Assembly: GCF_009689585.1 (NCBI RefSeq)
Contig: NZ_AP018694.1
Span: 2,557,001-2,621,000 of the forward strand
Source: Aquipluma nitroreducens
GTDB taxonomy: Bacteria > Bacteroidota > Bacteroidia > Bacteroidales > Prolixibacteraceae
Direction of reading: 5' to 3'
DNA length: 64,000 nt
Numbering within the stretch: position 1 is the stretch's first letter; the number at the start of each line of letters is the position of its first letter. Below, piece by piece: positions 1-7,819 of this stretch. The translations under genes and the position numbers were made by a program. The notes under the pieces are model-generated. The model saw nothing but the letters and a program-made list of their open reading frames with translations, was not told the origin of the DNA and searched no databases.

Positions 1-838
1 TTACACCCAATCCCCACATGCAAAGGTCGGTTTCGTGGATTCCCTGGTTGCCCACATCGCCGTTGCCATAATTCCAATGCCAGTGCCAGTTGTAGTGAAC
101 CAGGTTTTTGGTAAACGGGCGCATTGGAGCTGGTCCGCACCACAAATCGTAATCGACCCCTGCCGGAATTTGGGAAATACCTTTGTTACCAATGTCGGGA
201 CGCCAGCGATATACCAACCCGCGCGACATGTAAACGCGACCAATCAGCCCTTCTTCAAGATGTTTAACTGCTTCGCGAATCGCAACCGAGCTTCTGAGTT
301 GAACTCCGTGTTGTACAATGCGATTGTATTTGTAAGCAGCTTCAATGATTTTTCTTCCTTCTGAAATATTGTGTGTTGCCGGTTTCTCAACGTAAACATC
401 TTTTCCGGCCTGACATGCCCAAACTGTTTGAAGTGCATGCCAGTGATTTGGTGTTGCCAATGTTATCGCATCAATTGTTTTATCGTCAAAAACCTTACGG
501 AAATCTTGTTCGATGGCAATTTTTCGCCCGTATTTCTTTTCGAATTCAGCAGCACGCTCCTGAAGAATATTCAGATCCGGATCGCTCAAGCAAACCAATT
601 CAACATTGGCTTTTTCGGCTAATCCCATAATGACTTCGATATGTGTTTTACCTCTGCCGTTAATTCCCAGCACTGCAACACGAAGTCGGTCGTTGGCGCC
701 TTTTGCTCCGGCAGGAATAATTACTGGTTTTTTAACCGATTCACTTGCAAATGCAGCAGGAGTTACCGCAGCCAGAACAGCACCGGTTGCAGCAGTTCTC
801 AAAAAATTCCTTCTTGAGTTTTTTTCTTCTTTTTCCAT
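1..838 (-). CDS. Gfo/Idh/MocA family oxidoreductase, Tat-exported (3' end beyond window)
   Basis: The frame is open from an ATG at 838 to the window edge, about 279 codons, and is the N-terminal part of a Gfo/Idh/MocA NAD(P)-dependent sugar-type oxidoreductase. The start carries a twin-arginine signal (SRRNFLRTAATGA) followed by a hydrophobic Ala-rich stretch, so export in folded form is likely. A Rossmann fold follows (VAVLGINGRGKTH), then the family's EKPATHN motif and the HWHWNYGNGDVGNQGIHE segment near the edge. It lies 21 bases upstream of the PmoA-like gene on the same strand and is probably its operon partner. The substrate cannot be read from the sequence; polyol or sugar-derivative oxidation is the usual role. 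The family is secure; the C-terminus is not in the window. Confidence 0.9.
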   Translation of the reverse strand, partial: MEKEEKNSRRNFLRTAATGAVLAAVTPAAFASESVKKPVIIPAGAKGANDRLRVAVLGINGRGKTHIEVIMGLAEKANVELVCLSDPDLNILQERAAEFEKKYGRKIAIEQDFRKVFDDKTIDAITLATPNHWHALQTVWACQAGKDVYVEKPATHNISEGRKIIEAAYKYNRIVQHGVQLRSSVAIREAVKHLEEGLIGRVYMSRGLVYRWRPDIGNKGISQIPAGVDYDLWCGPAPMRPFTKNLVHYNWHWHWNYGNGDVGNQGIHETDLCMWGLGV

Positions 839-859
839 TGGTAATAGCGTTTATGTTGG

Positions 860-1879
860 TTATTTAAAATTCTTAGAAAGGTTATTCAATGTAGCATCAG
901 TCAGGTCACCACCAATTACAATTTTGTGTTTAAAGGTGATGGTCTCTCCCGGTTTCAGTACAATTTTTACTTCGGCTGCATTTTTATCGAAAATACGACC
1001 ACCCAGATTATTGGTTGCAAACAAGCCGTAACCACGGGCATGCGACCAAGCCGGATAGTTGGGATTGGCTTTATTGTCAAGAATAGCCACCGTCATGACT
1101 TCGCCGTCTTTAACTCCACGAAGGGCTACCCAAGGACTCCGCTTGCTCCAAACATCACCACCTTTAACTCCTTCGGCATTACGGTACACTCCATTGACTC
1201 CGTTATTATTCATAACCGGAACTTCAGTTTCAATACCATTGGCATCGAGAAATTTTTCGGGTTTTGTTGATGGCTCTTCAAACGTGCGGTCAAGACGCAA
1301 ACCAATAAGTCCTTCCTTGTTTTCGTTAAAAGTAACAGTTTGTTTAGCTGTTAATTTGGTTATCCGTTCGATGGTACGGGTACTTCCGTCGCCCTCAAAA
1401 ATATAAGTTGCTTCCTCATTTAAAAGTACATTGCCTTTCACATCAACCCAATCAGCATTGGTAACCAGCGTTCCCTTTGCCGGGTTTTCGCTAAGAATTT
1501 TCCTGAATTTAATGGTTCCGTATTTCGGCTTATCTTCGGCTTTAATGGCATACGAATTGTTCCAGAAATCGAGTCCGTTTACATCGCCAAAATTAAACCA
1601 GAGACCAACATGGTGAGGATGGTCGGTCCGTTCAAATGGCCTTGGATTTAATGGGAAACCTCGGGTAATAAATTTTCCGGAGGCACTCATAATTGGGTAA
1701 AGCGATTGCTTCTCCATGTTATCCGGATAAATGTAGGCTGTGAAAAGTTTCCCACTTAGGTAAACTTCCACTTTTTTACCACTCTCGTCGTTCTTAAATT
1801 CAACTTTCTCCTTTTTCGCCGCCTGGGTAATTGTAACAGCCAATAACAGTACAATGGCTGTAATGCAAAATGTCTTCAT
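860..1879 (-). CDS. PmoA/DUF6807 family secreted protein
   Basis: This 339-residue protein starts with a clear Sec signal peptide (about residues 1-20, ending ITQA). The body matches the PmoA-like family now called DUF6807, including the conserved TDHPHHVGLW segment near residues 85-94 and a following FGDVNGLDFW block. Despite the old family name there is no reason to infer methane oxidation. These proteins are common beside Gfo/Idh oxidoreductases in Bacteroidota saccharide-use loci. It is followed on the same strand by just such a gene. A periplasmic role in breakdown of a carbohydrate or related compound is inferred from context only. Family call fairly firm, function unknown. Confidence 0.8.
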   Translation of the reverse strand: MKTFCITAIVLLLAVTITQAAKKEKVEFKNDESGKKVEVYLSGKLFTAYIYPDNMEKQSLYPIMSASGKFITRGFPLNPRPFERTDHPHHVGLWFNFGDVNGLDFWNNSYAIKAEDKPKYGTIKFRKILSENPAKGTLVTNADWVDVKGNVLLNEEATYIFEGDGSTRTIERITKLTAKQTVTFNENKEGLIGLRLDRTFEEPSTKPEKFLDANGIETEVPVMNNNGVNGVYRNAEGVKGGDVWSKRSPWVALRGVKDGEVMTVAILDNKANPNYPAWSHARGYGLFATNNLGGRIFDKNAAEVKIVLKPGETITFKHKIVIGGDLTDATLNNLSKNFK

Positions 1880-2014
1880 TCGTTTATAAGTATTAGTTAA
1901 AATCTATTTTGACTCAATGTAAGGACGGATTTATAAAATTAGAAAAAATTTAAACTTTATTGCGTAATATTGGCGTAAAGAAAAGAATTAACGGTACTCA
2001 TTCAGAACGATTTA

Positions 2015-3187
2015 ATGACCGATCACCGGAAGATATCACAAACACTGGAGAAGTTACTGAGTAGCAAAACATTCTCGAAGCCGGGGGTGTACCGCGACTT
2101 GTTAAATTACCTCGTGAATTGCTCTCTTAAAGGAGAAACACCAAAAGAACAGCAAATTGCTTTGGATGTTTTCGGGAAGAAAGCAGATCAGGAAAAGGAA
2201 TTAAATGTAAGGGTTTACATTCTGAATCTCCGAAATAAACTTAAGGAGTATTATCAAAATGAAGGAAAGGATGATACGGTTATTCTTCAAATCCCCAAAG
2301 GAAAATACCTGGTTGAATTCAAATTCCAGACCTATAAATCGTTTAAACGGTCACTCGAAAAATATAGCCTGGGACTTTTTATTTCAGGATTTGTATTGAT
2401 CATTATCGCATTTATTTTGATCCTGAATACGGATAAATTTCGTCAGCCAAAACAAGCAATCTGGAAGGGATTTCTGAAACCAAATTACCCGATCCTGATT
2501 GTTTTAGGCGATCATTATTTTTTCACCGATTCGATAGCTACTGGCCGGCTTGGAGCTTCGCGGGATACCCGAATAAATTCGAACGAAGATCTGGATGACT
2601 ACCTGAAGATTCATCCGGAACAAATCGATAAGATCAGGAAAAGCAATACAACTTACATCAACAGGCAAGCTCCATTAGGTTTGTTTACAATCATGAAAAT
2701 GTTCGGGGGTGGTGTAGCCAATGTTGAAATGAAATATTCGTCGCAATTGCGGTGGGAAGACACCCGAAATAAGCATCTGATTTTTATAGGCTCCATTAAA
2801 ACATTACAATTCCTGAAACCAACACTTGAGCGGGTTGGTCTGAAATATGATTTGCAACATTCTTCATTTACCTACCAGACAGCAGACAGTACCTTGTTTT
2901 TTGATAATCGTTCGGAGAATTACCTCGATCACGAATATGCAAGTTTGATTCATTTCTGTGCTAAAGATGGCCGAAAGGTTCTGTTCCTGCTTTCGGATGC
3001 CGATGTTGGAAACATTGCCGCCATGAAGTACTTAACTGATAAGAAGAATTCAGATTTTCAGGAAAAGGAAAACGAGCAGAATTACAAAGCCGTTTTCGAG
3101 GTAAAAGGTCAAGATCTGACCGATTTTAAAGTTGATTTGATCCGAATTGATCCGATCAAAGAGAACATTTCGGAAATATGGCCCTGA
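2015..3187 (+). CDS. Membrane protein with winged-helix-like N-terminal domain
   Basis: The protein has 390 residues. Residues 1-105 are soluble and contain the pattern RVYILNLRNKLKEYYQNEG...IPKGKYLVEF, which I recognise from the N-terminal, probably DNA-binding, segment of many bacterial membrane-anchored TPR/adenylate-cyclase-like proteins. One transmembrane helix follows at about 117-138. A C-terminal domain of about 250 residues has no family I can name; by topology it should lie outside the inner membrane. The gene is divergent from the PmoA/Gfo-Idh pair with a 135-base shared intergenic region, so a one-component membrane-bound regulator of that pair is a reasonable guess. Regulatory function is inference. 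Confidence 0.6.
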   Translation: MTDHRKISQTLEKLLSSKTFSKPGVYRDLLNYLVNCSLKGETPKEQQIALDVFGKKADQEKELNVRVYILNLRNKLKEYYQNEGKDDTVILQIPKGKYLVEFKFQTYKSFKRSLEKYSLGLFISGFVLIIIAFILILNTDKFRQPKQAIWKGFLKPNYPILIVLGDHYFFTDSIATGRLGASRDTRINSNEDLDDYLKIHPEQIDKIRKSNTTYINRQAPLGLFTIMKMFGGGVANVEMKYSSQLRWEDTRNKHLIFIGSIKTLQFLKPTLERVGLKYDLQHSSFTYQTADSTLFFDNRSENYLDHEYASLIHFCAKDGRKVLFLLSDADVGNIAAMKYLTDKKNSDFQEKENEQNYKAVFEVKGQDLTDFKVDLIRIDPIKENISEIWP

Positions 3188-3225
3188 AAAAAAGTTATCA
3201 GTCTCAGTAATTCAGTAAGCAAAAA

Positions 3226-3263
3226 AAAATCCTTCAAGGCATTTGAAAACCTTGAAGGATTTT
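3226..3263. terminator. Bidirectional hairpin terminator
   Basis: AAAATCCTTCAAGG at 3226-3239 pairs perfectly with CCTTGAAGGATTTT at 3250-3263 around a 10-base loop, with an A-run on the left and T-rich sequence on the right. It sits between two converging genes, the membrane regulator (ends 3187) and pirin (ends 3291), and can serve both. Confidence 0.85.
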
Positions 3264-3290
3264 GTATAAATCTAGTATCAGCTATCTGTC

Positions 3291-4001
3291 TTAACCCGGA
3301 ATTTCCATCAAAAGAACCTTCGATTCTCTCGTTATTTTCATGTCTATTGCTGATGCAATTTGCTCGATGCACAATCCATCGCGCTGATTCAGGGTTTCTG
3401 AACCGATTTTAAGTTCTCCTGAAATCAGGAACACATAAACCAGACTATCTGCCTTTTTCAGCTGATAACTGATTTTTGCATCTGCTTCAAAGTTCCCAAG
3501 CGAAAACCAGGCCTGCTGGTGAATCCAAAGCATATTGTCAGCACCATCGGGCGATACAACAGTTCGCCATTTACCATTCATTTCTTCATCCGAAAATTTG
3601 GCCTGACCGTATCTGGGTTCCACATTTTTCTTATTCGGAAAGACCCAGATTTGAAGTAAGCTTACTTCATTTTTATTGGAATGGTTAAACTCGGAATGTT
3701 GAATACCTGTTCCGGCCGACATTACCTGTACTTCGCCCGGCCGGATAACCGATCCGTTTCCCATACTGTCCTTGTGTTCGAGTTCACCATCCAGCACAAT
3801 GGTAATGATTTCCATATTATCGTGCGGATGAGTGCCAAAACCCATTCCGGCCTGAACAGTGTCATCATTAAGCACACGCAAAGCACCAAAATGCATCCGA
3901 TCAGGATTGTAATAACTGGCAAAACTAAACGAATGCCAGGTATTCAACCAACCGTGATCTGCATGTCCTCTGCATCCTGCCCTATGAACCGTAAGTTTCA
4001 T
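3291..4001 (-). CDS. Pirin family protein
   Basis: A bicupin protein of 236 residues. The N-terminal cupin carries the metal-binding set expected of pirins: His58 and His60 in THPHDNMEI and His102/Glu104 in GIQHSEF. The opening WLNTWHSFSFASYYNP block is also typical. Bacterial pirins bind iron and have been linked to redox sensing or quercetin 2,3-dioxygenase-type activity; which applies here cannot be told. It is monocistronic, ending at a bidirectional terminator, and points the same way as the yceI-like gene behind it but is separated from it by a hairpin-rich gap. Confidence 0.92.
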   Translation of the reverse strand: MKLTVHRAGCRGHADHGWLNTWHSFSFASYYNPDRMHFGALRVLNDDTVQAGMGFGTHPHDNMEIITIVLDGELEHKDSMGNGSVIRPGEVQVMSAGTGIQHSEFNHSNKNEVSLLQIWVFPNKKNVEPRYGQAKFSDEEMNGKWRTVVSPDGADNMLWIHQQAWFSLGNFEADAKISYQLKKADSLVYVFLISGELKIGSETLNQRDGLCIEQIASAIDMKITRESKVLLMEIPG

Positions 4002-4029
4002 GATAAAAAGTTTGAAGTTTGAAGTGCGA

Positions 4030-4091
4030 AGTGCCTAGAGTTCTTATAGGAACAACTTTAGGCACTCCGAACTCTAAGTACTTTAGGCACT
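4030..4091 (-). terminator. Hairpin with repeated arm downstream of the YceI gene
   Basis: AGTGCCTAGAGTT (4030-4042) pairs with AACTTTAGGCACT (4054-4066) with a single G-U pair. The 12-base arm ACTTTAGGCACT occurs again at 4080-4091, so two alternative hairpins are possible. The site lies just past the stop of the YceI gene on the minus strand and probably ends its transcript. No long T-run is present, so efficiency is uncertain. Confidence 0.5.
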
Positions 4092-4094
4092 TAT

Positions 4095-4667
4095 TTACTC
4101 GGCAACAACCAGGCTGAAGTTGAGGGTAAACTCGTCGTAAATTACTTTGTCGCCTAAGTTATCGAAGAAGGATTTAGAACCGTATTTAAGACCATATTTA
4201 CTCCGGTCGATGGTAATCGTTCCTTTGTAAACTGTACTTTTCCCATCTTTTGTAGCAGTAGCAGTAAATGTATTGGGAAGAGTAACTCCTTTAATCGTCA
4301 AATTTCCGGAGAAATTATCGCCATCAACTTTGGTTATAACAAGATCGGCAGTTGGATAAGTTGCAACACCAAAGAAATCGTCTGATTTCAAATGACCAAT
4401 TAACTTGGCATTCCATGCTGGATCAGTCAAATCGGTATCTGTAATTGAATTCATGTCAATTACAACTTTTCCACCTGTAACTTTACCATTCGTAACGTCC
4501 AGAGCACCCTCTTTAATGCTAATTGTTCCGGAATGTTCCCCAGTAACTTTTTTACCCAGCCATTTTACCGAACTTTTTGCAACATCTACTTTTTGTGTTC
4601 CGGCAAATACGGCTGTTGTAAGTGTAAGAGCCAACACCAATAATCCAAATAATTTAATCGTTTTCAT
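4095..4667 (-). CDS. YceI family periplasmic protein
   Basis: A 190-residue protein from the ATG at 4667, with a Sec signal peptide (residues 1-22, ending AVFAG) and a lipocalin-like YceI domain filling the rest. Typical features are the start VDVAKSSVKWLGKKVTGEH, the middle SDDFFGVATYPTA and the end NLGDKVIYDEFTLNF. An upstream in-frame ATG at 4712 would put 15 charged residues in front of the signal peptide, so I prefer 4667. The family binds amphiphilic molecules such as isoprenoid lipids; a role in lipid transport or stress is inferred from relatives. Confidence 0.92.
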   Translation of the reverse strand: MKTIKLFGLLVLALTLTTAVFAGTQKVDVAKSSVKWLGKKVTGEHSGTISIKEGALDVTNGKVTGGKVVIDMNSITDTDLTDPAWNAKLIGHLKSDDFFGVATYPTADLVITKVDGDNFSGNLTIKGVTLPNTFTATATKDGKSTVYKGTITIDRSKYGLKYGSKSFFDNLGDKVIYDEFTLNFSLVVAE

Positions 4668-4819
4668 AATTCTTAATTTTAATTGATAATTGATTTTTTC
4701 TGTTTCAAGCAACTCCCCTCCATAGTGGTTTACTTTATAACTGATTAATTTTTAATTGTTTTTATACAGTTACAAATGTATGGTGAAGAAACAATGTGAA
4801 AAATGGACTAAAAAAGGAT

Positions 4820-5698
4820 TTAATGGTATTTTTTTCTGCTAACATCACGAAACTCCTTCAAAGTAGTACCGGTGTACTTCTTAAAGAAACGGCTAAAATA
4901 GGCCGGGTCATCAAAACCCAGTTCATAGGCAATCTCTTTTCCTGACATGCTACTAGAATAAAGCAATTTCTTGGTTTCGTCAATTACCCTGTTGCGGATG
5001 AGTTCTCCGGCGGTAATTCCAGTCGTTCGTTTGGTCAATTCATTCAGGCACGAAGGATTCATATTCAGCATTTCTGCGTACAACGAAACATTCTTCTCTT
5101 TCGCAAAATTTTCTTCGATCAACTGTTTAAACTTGATAATAGTGGTATCCGGAGTTGTTTCTGATTCCTCTTTGGGTACCTGATTCTGCTGGTCGAAAAT
5201 TCGGCGTGATTCGAGCAGGAACAGATGCAGCAAATTCAAAACAATATCCTGACTGTAATCGTCAGAGTTTTTAAGCTCCTCAAAAATCAGCCCTGTAATA
5301 TTATTTAGCTTTTCACGCTTCTCCGGAACGACAGTTATCAGGCTTTTAAAGTCCGAATTATTGAACAAGCGGTATTCCTTTAACGGAACATGGTTTGTGC
5401 GGTTATACTGGATAAACTCTTCATTAAATAGAATATATGTTCCTCCAACCGACTTGTCAATGTACATCCGGTGCTTTAAGCCCGGTGGAACAAATAAAAT
5501 AGTATCAGCTTTGAGGCTGTATTCAACAAATTCGGTAGCGTGTATGGCCTCTCCTGATTCGATCCAGAAAATTGAATAAAAATCGTGTAAATGAGGTATA
5601 AGGTTATGCTCTATTTCCTCATCATTGAAATCACAGATCTTCCTGATAGTAAAGATCTTTTCACTTTCTTCATCAAATAGGCGGACGTTCTTCTTCAT
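4820..5698 (-). CDS. AraC family transcriptional regulator
   Basis: A 292-residue protein with an N-terminal cupin-like sensor (HLHDFYSIFWIESGEA near residues 36-51) and a C-terminal double helix-turn-helix of the AraC/XylS type. The last 60 residues show the signature GKEIAYELGFDDPAYFSRFFKKYTG (split here only for description: helix at GKEIAYELGF, recognition region PAYFSRFFKK). The start is 4 bases after the stop of the OsmC gene on the same strand, so the two are co-transcribed, with osmC first. The ligand is unknown. It may control the osmC-like gene and itself. Confidence 0.92.
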   Translation of the reverse strand: MKKNVRLFDEESEKIFTIRKICDFNDEEIEHNLIPHLHDFYSIFWIESGEAIHATEFVEYSLKADTILFVPPGLKHRMYIDKSVGGTYILFNEEFIQYNRTNHVPLKEYRLFNNSDFKSLITVVPEKREKLNNITGLIFEELKNSDDYSQDIVLNLLHLFLLESRRIFDQQNQVPKEESETTPDTTIIKFKQLIEENFAKEKNVSLYAEMLNMNPSCLNELTKRTTGITAGELIRNRVIDETKKLLYSSSMSGKEIAYELGFDDPAYFSRFFKKYTGTTLKEFRDVSRKKYH

Positions 5699-5702
5699 TT
5701 TA

Positions 5703-6119
5703 TTATTTCACAACACGAATTTCAAGCGATAGATCCATGGCTAGCCGATAGGCAGCTGAGACGCCACAATATTTCTCTTCTGAAAGTTTAACCGCCTTTT
5801 CGAGCTTATCCATTGGCAAATCCTTACCCTTAAACTGATAAATTACTTTCATTTTGTTGTACCTAATCGGATGTTCTTCTGTTAAATCGCCTTCAACAAT
5901 TACATTGAATTCTTCAGGAACGACCTGCATTTTTTTCAGGATCATAATCACATCAATGCCCGTGCAACCAGCTAGAGCGGTTAGCATTAATTTCTTTGGA
6001 CGTGGGCCTAAATCGTCGCCCCCACCCTCTTTCGATGCGTCAATTACAACACGATGACCATCCATATCACACTCGAATGCTAAATTTTGTTTCCAGGCTA
6101 AATCAAGTACATGCTTCAT
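5703..6119 (-). CDS. OsmC family protein
   Basis: A 138-residue OsmC/Ohr-fold protein. The two redox cysteines of the fold are visible, in LTALAGCTGIDV (about residue 52) and in SEEKYCGVSAAY (about residue 118). OsmC proteins reduce organic hydroperoxides with thiol cofactors. Bacteroidota versions of this short type are usually annotated only as OsmC family, and the exact peroxide substrate is not evident. It heads a two-gene operon with the AraC regulator and is divergent from the Crp/Fnr gene across a 279-base region. Confidence 0.9.
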   Translation of the reverse strand: MKHVLDLAWKQNLAFECDMDGHRVVIDASKEGGGDDLGPRPKKLMLTALAGCTGIDVIMILKKMQVVPEEFNVIVEGDLTEEHPIRYNKMKVIYQFKGKDLPMDKLEKAVKLSEEKYCGVSAAYRLAMDLSLEIRVVK

Positions 6120-6316
6120 TTGTATAAATTTTCATTTAAGGGTTCTACAATCTTGTTTTTTATGATATCCACAACGAAAGGAATTAAGCAAATAAATGTT
6201 AATATTTTTTCGGTTTGCCCGACCCTCGGGTCGCATGTCTATATCATTCGAATACTTCTATATTGTGATTTGAATAATTAAGCTAATTTTACGTTTAAAT
6301 TCTATGATTTAAGTTT

Positions 6317-6324
6317 TACATTTG
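6317..6324 (+). promoter_or_regulatory. Candidate -7 box of the Crp/Fnr gene
   Basis: TACATTTG fits the Bacteroidota -7 consensus TAnnTTTG, 75 bases before the start codon. I see no convincing TTTG -33 element at the right distance. The 279-base intergenic region (6120-6398) is AT-rich and otherwise shows no gene; it must also hold the promoter of the divergent osmC-araC pair. Confidence 0.35.
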
Positions 6325-6398
6325 ATTTTGTTAAAAAAAACTTCAATGTATATTAAATTCTGATTGTTCTTTAATCATTTAACAAACAAAGCAACTCA

Positions 6399-7103
6399 AT
6401 GAGAAGTTCAATTAAAAGGCCGACAGATGACGAATGCGATCTAAATGGATTTCAATTGTTCAAAAAATTGACCGAACAGGAAATGGCTCAATTGAATTAT
6501 GACAAGACCTGTTCGTTGTATAAAAAAGGAAGCATTATCTACAGAGAAGGCAGTCGGTTAACGGGTTTTTACTGTGTTACGCGAGGTATTTTGAAAATAT
6601 TCAAAACCGGTATCGACGGCAAAGAACAGATTATCCGCTTCGCTAAAAAAGGCGATATTGTAGCGTATCGTTCGCTTCTAAGTCAGGAACTAGCCTGCAC
6701 CACTGCCAAAGTAATTGAAGAAACCGTGCTGAGCCATATTCCGTACCAAACACTTTTATACCTGATACAGAACAACTGGCAGTTCTCGCACCACATGCTG
6801 CAAATTGTGTGTAAAGAATTACGCGAAGCTAACGACTATATTACAGATATAGCCCAAAAAACAGTGCGCGAACGACTTGCAGAAGTTCTATTGCTCCTGA
6901 AAGATGAATTTGAGCTCGACAATGCCAAAACTCTACAGATTTCGCTCACTCGCGAAGAACTGGCCAACATGGTTGGAACCGCTACCGAAAGTGTAATCAG
7001 GCTGCTATCCGAATTCAAACAAGACGGACTGATTGATTTACAGGGGAGAAAGATAAAATTTATTAATGTTCCGGGATTGACCAAAGTTGCCAATCTGCTT
7101 TAG
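6399..7103 (+). CDS. Crp/Fnr family transcriptional regulator
   Basis: A 234-residue regulator. Residues about 25-130 form a cyclic-nucleotide-binding-type beta roll (YKKGSIIYREGSRLTGFYCV, IRFAKKGDIVAYRSLL). Residues about 165-215 hold the Crp-type winged helix, with LTREELANMVGTATESVIRLL as the recognition region. Only a few scattered cysteines are present near the N-terminus and they do not form the four-cysteine FNR pattern, so direct oxygen sensing by an iron-sulphur cluster is not supported. The gene stands alone, ending in a hairpin terminator. Ligand and targets unknown. Confidence 0.93.
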   Translation: MRSSIKRPTDDECDLNGFQLFKKLTEQEMAQLNYDKTCSLYKKGSIIYREGSRLTGFYCVTRGILKIFKTGIDGKEQIIRFAKKGDIVAYRSLLSQELACTTAKVIEETVLSHIPYQTLLYLIQNNWQFSHHMLQIVCKELREANDYITDIAQKTVRERLAEVLLLLKDEFELDNAKTLQISLTREELANMVGTATESVIRLLSEFKQDGLIDLQGRKIKFINVPGLTKVANLL

Positions 7104-7121
7104 CAAAGGTTTCTATAATTC

Positions 7122-7160
7122 AAAAGAGGTCGTTTCAGTGAATGAAGCTACCTCTTTTTT
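7122..7160 (+). terminator. Rho-independent terminator of the Crp/Fnr gene
   Basis: AAAAGAGGT at 7122-7130 pairs with ACCTCTTTT at 7150-7158 and is followed by more T residues. An inner TTTCA/TGAAG pairing extends the stem. It lies 19 bases after the stop codon. Confidence 0.8.
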
Positions 7161-7327
7161 AGCTACCACTTCCATAAACACATCCGATCGGTCAACGGAT
7201 AGAAACAAACGCTATTTTCACGAATATTTTGTTTAATTAACTCCTTTTCTTATTAACTTGGTAGCGTTAAGTTGTTTGCCTGTTAAAAAAATTTAAACTA
7301 TAGAACAAATTTTTAAAACTTAATTTC

Positions 7328-7675
7328 ATGAAGACTAATAAACCATATCTGAGCTTAAGTAAAAAAAACGAAAAGTATGAACTATCGGTGATTGTTAACG
7401 CCGTAAAAGATCAGACAATCGCGAGTATCCGTCAGGAAGAAGTAAAAAGTGGTAATGACAAATATTGGGGAGTTATCTTCACGCTTTCGGATGCAACCCA
7501 ACTAGTCAATGGTCCTGAAAATCCAATTTTCTCGACTAATGTTGAAATTGCCATAGATAAATCGGTAAACTACAAGAAAATTCTGTGCATCACTGAAATA
7601 TCAGTTTCAGGTGGCAAATATGGCCCAGCTGCAGGAGACAGTTCGTCCATAGATTTCAGCGATACAAATCCATAA
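7328..7675 (+). CDS. Hypothetical protein, 115 residues
   Basis: I do not recognise this protein. It has 115 residues, is rich in Lys, Ser and Asn, and lacks a signal peptide, transmembrane segment or cysteine pair. It looks like a small beta-strand-rich cytoplasmic domain (SLSKKNEKYELSVIVNAV, KYWGVIFTLSDAT) with a flexible Gly/Ser/Asp-rich tail. It sits 145 bases before the TPR histidine kinase on the same strand and 224 bases after the Crp/Fnr gene. Codon use resembles the neighbours, and the long open frame with clean flanks suggests it is real. Confidence 0.6.
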   Translation: MKTNKPYLSLSKKNEKYELSVIVNAVKDQTIASIRQEEVKSGNDKYWGVIFTLSDATQLVNGPENPIFSTNVEIAIDKSVNYKKILCITEISVSGGKYGPAAGDSSSIDFSDTNP

Positions 7676-7819
7676 CCAATATTTTGGACAATGGTTAAAT
7701 GGTGCTTTTAATCAAAGGAATTTATTGGGAATCACCTTTTAATAATTTATAATTTAAACCATCCTTTTTTATAACTTTCCGTCGAATTAACTTCTATTGA
7801 CTTCAAATTAAAAGCCAAT

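Noticed and set aside
1-438. Two short minus-strand frames of 80 and 64 codons at the left edge
   Set aside because: They are out of frame with the Gfo/Idh/MocA gene, whose conserved blocks run unbroken from 838 to base 1.
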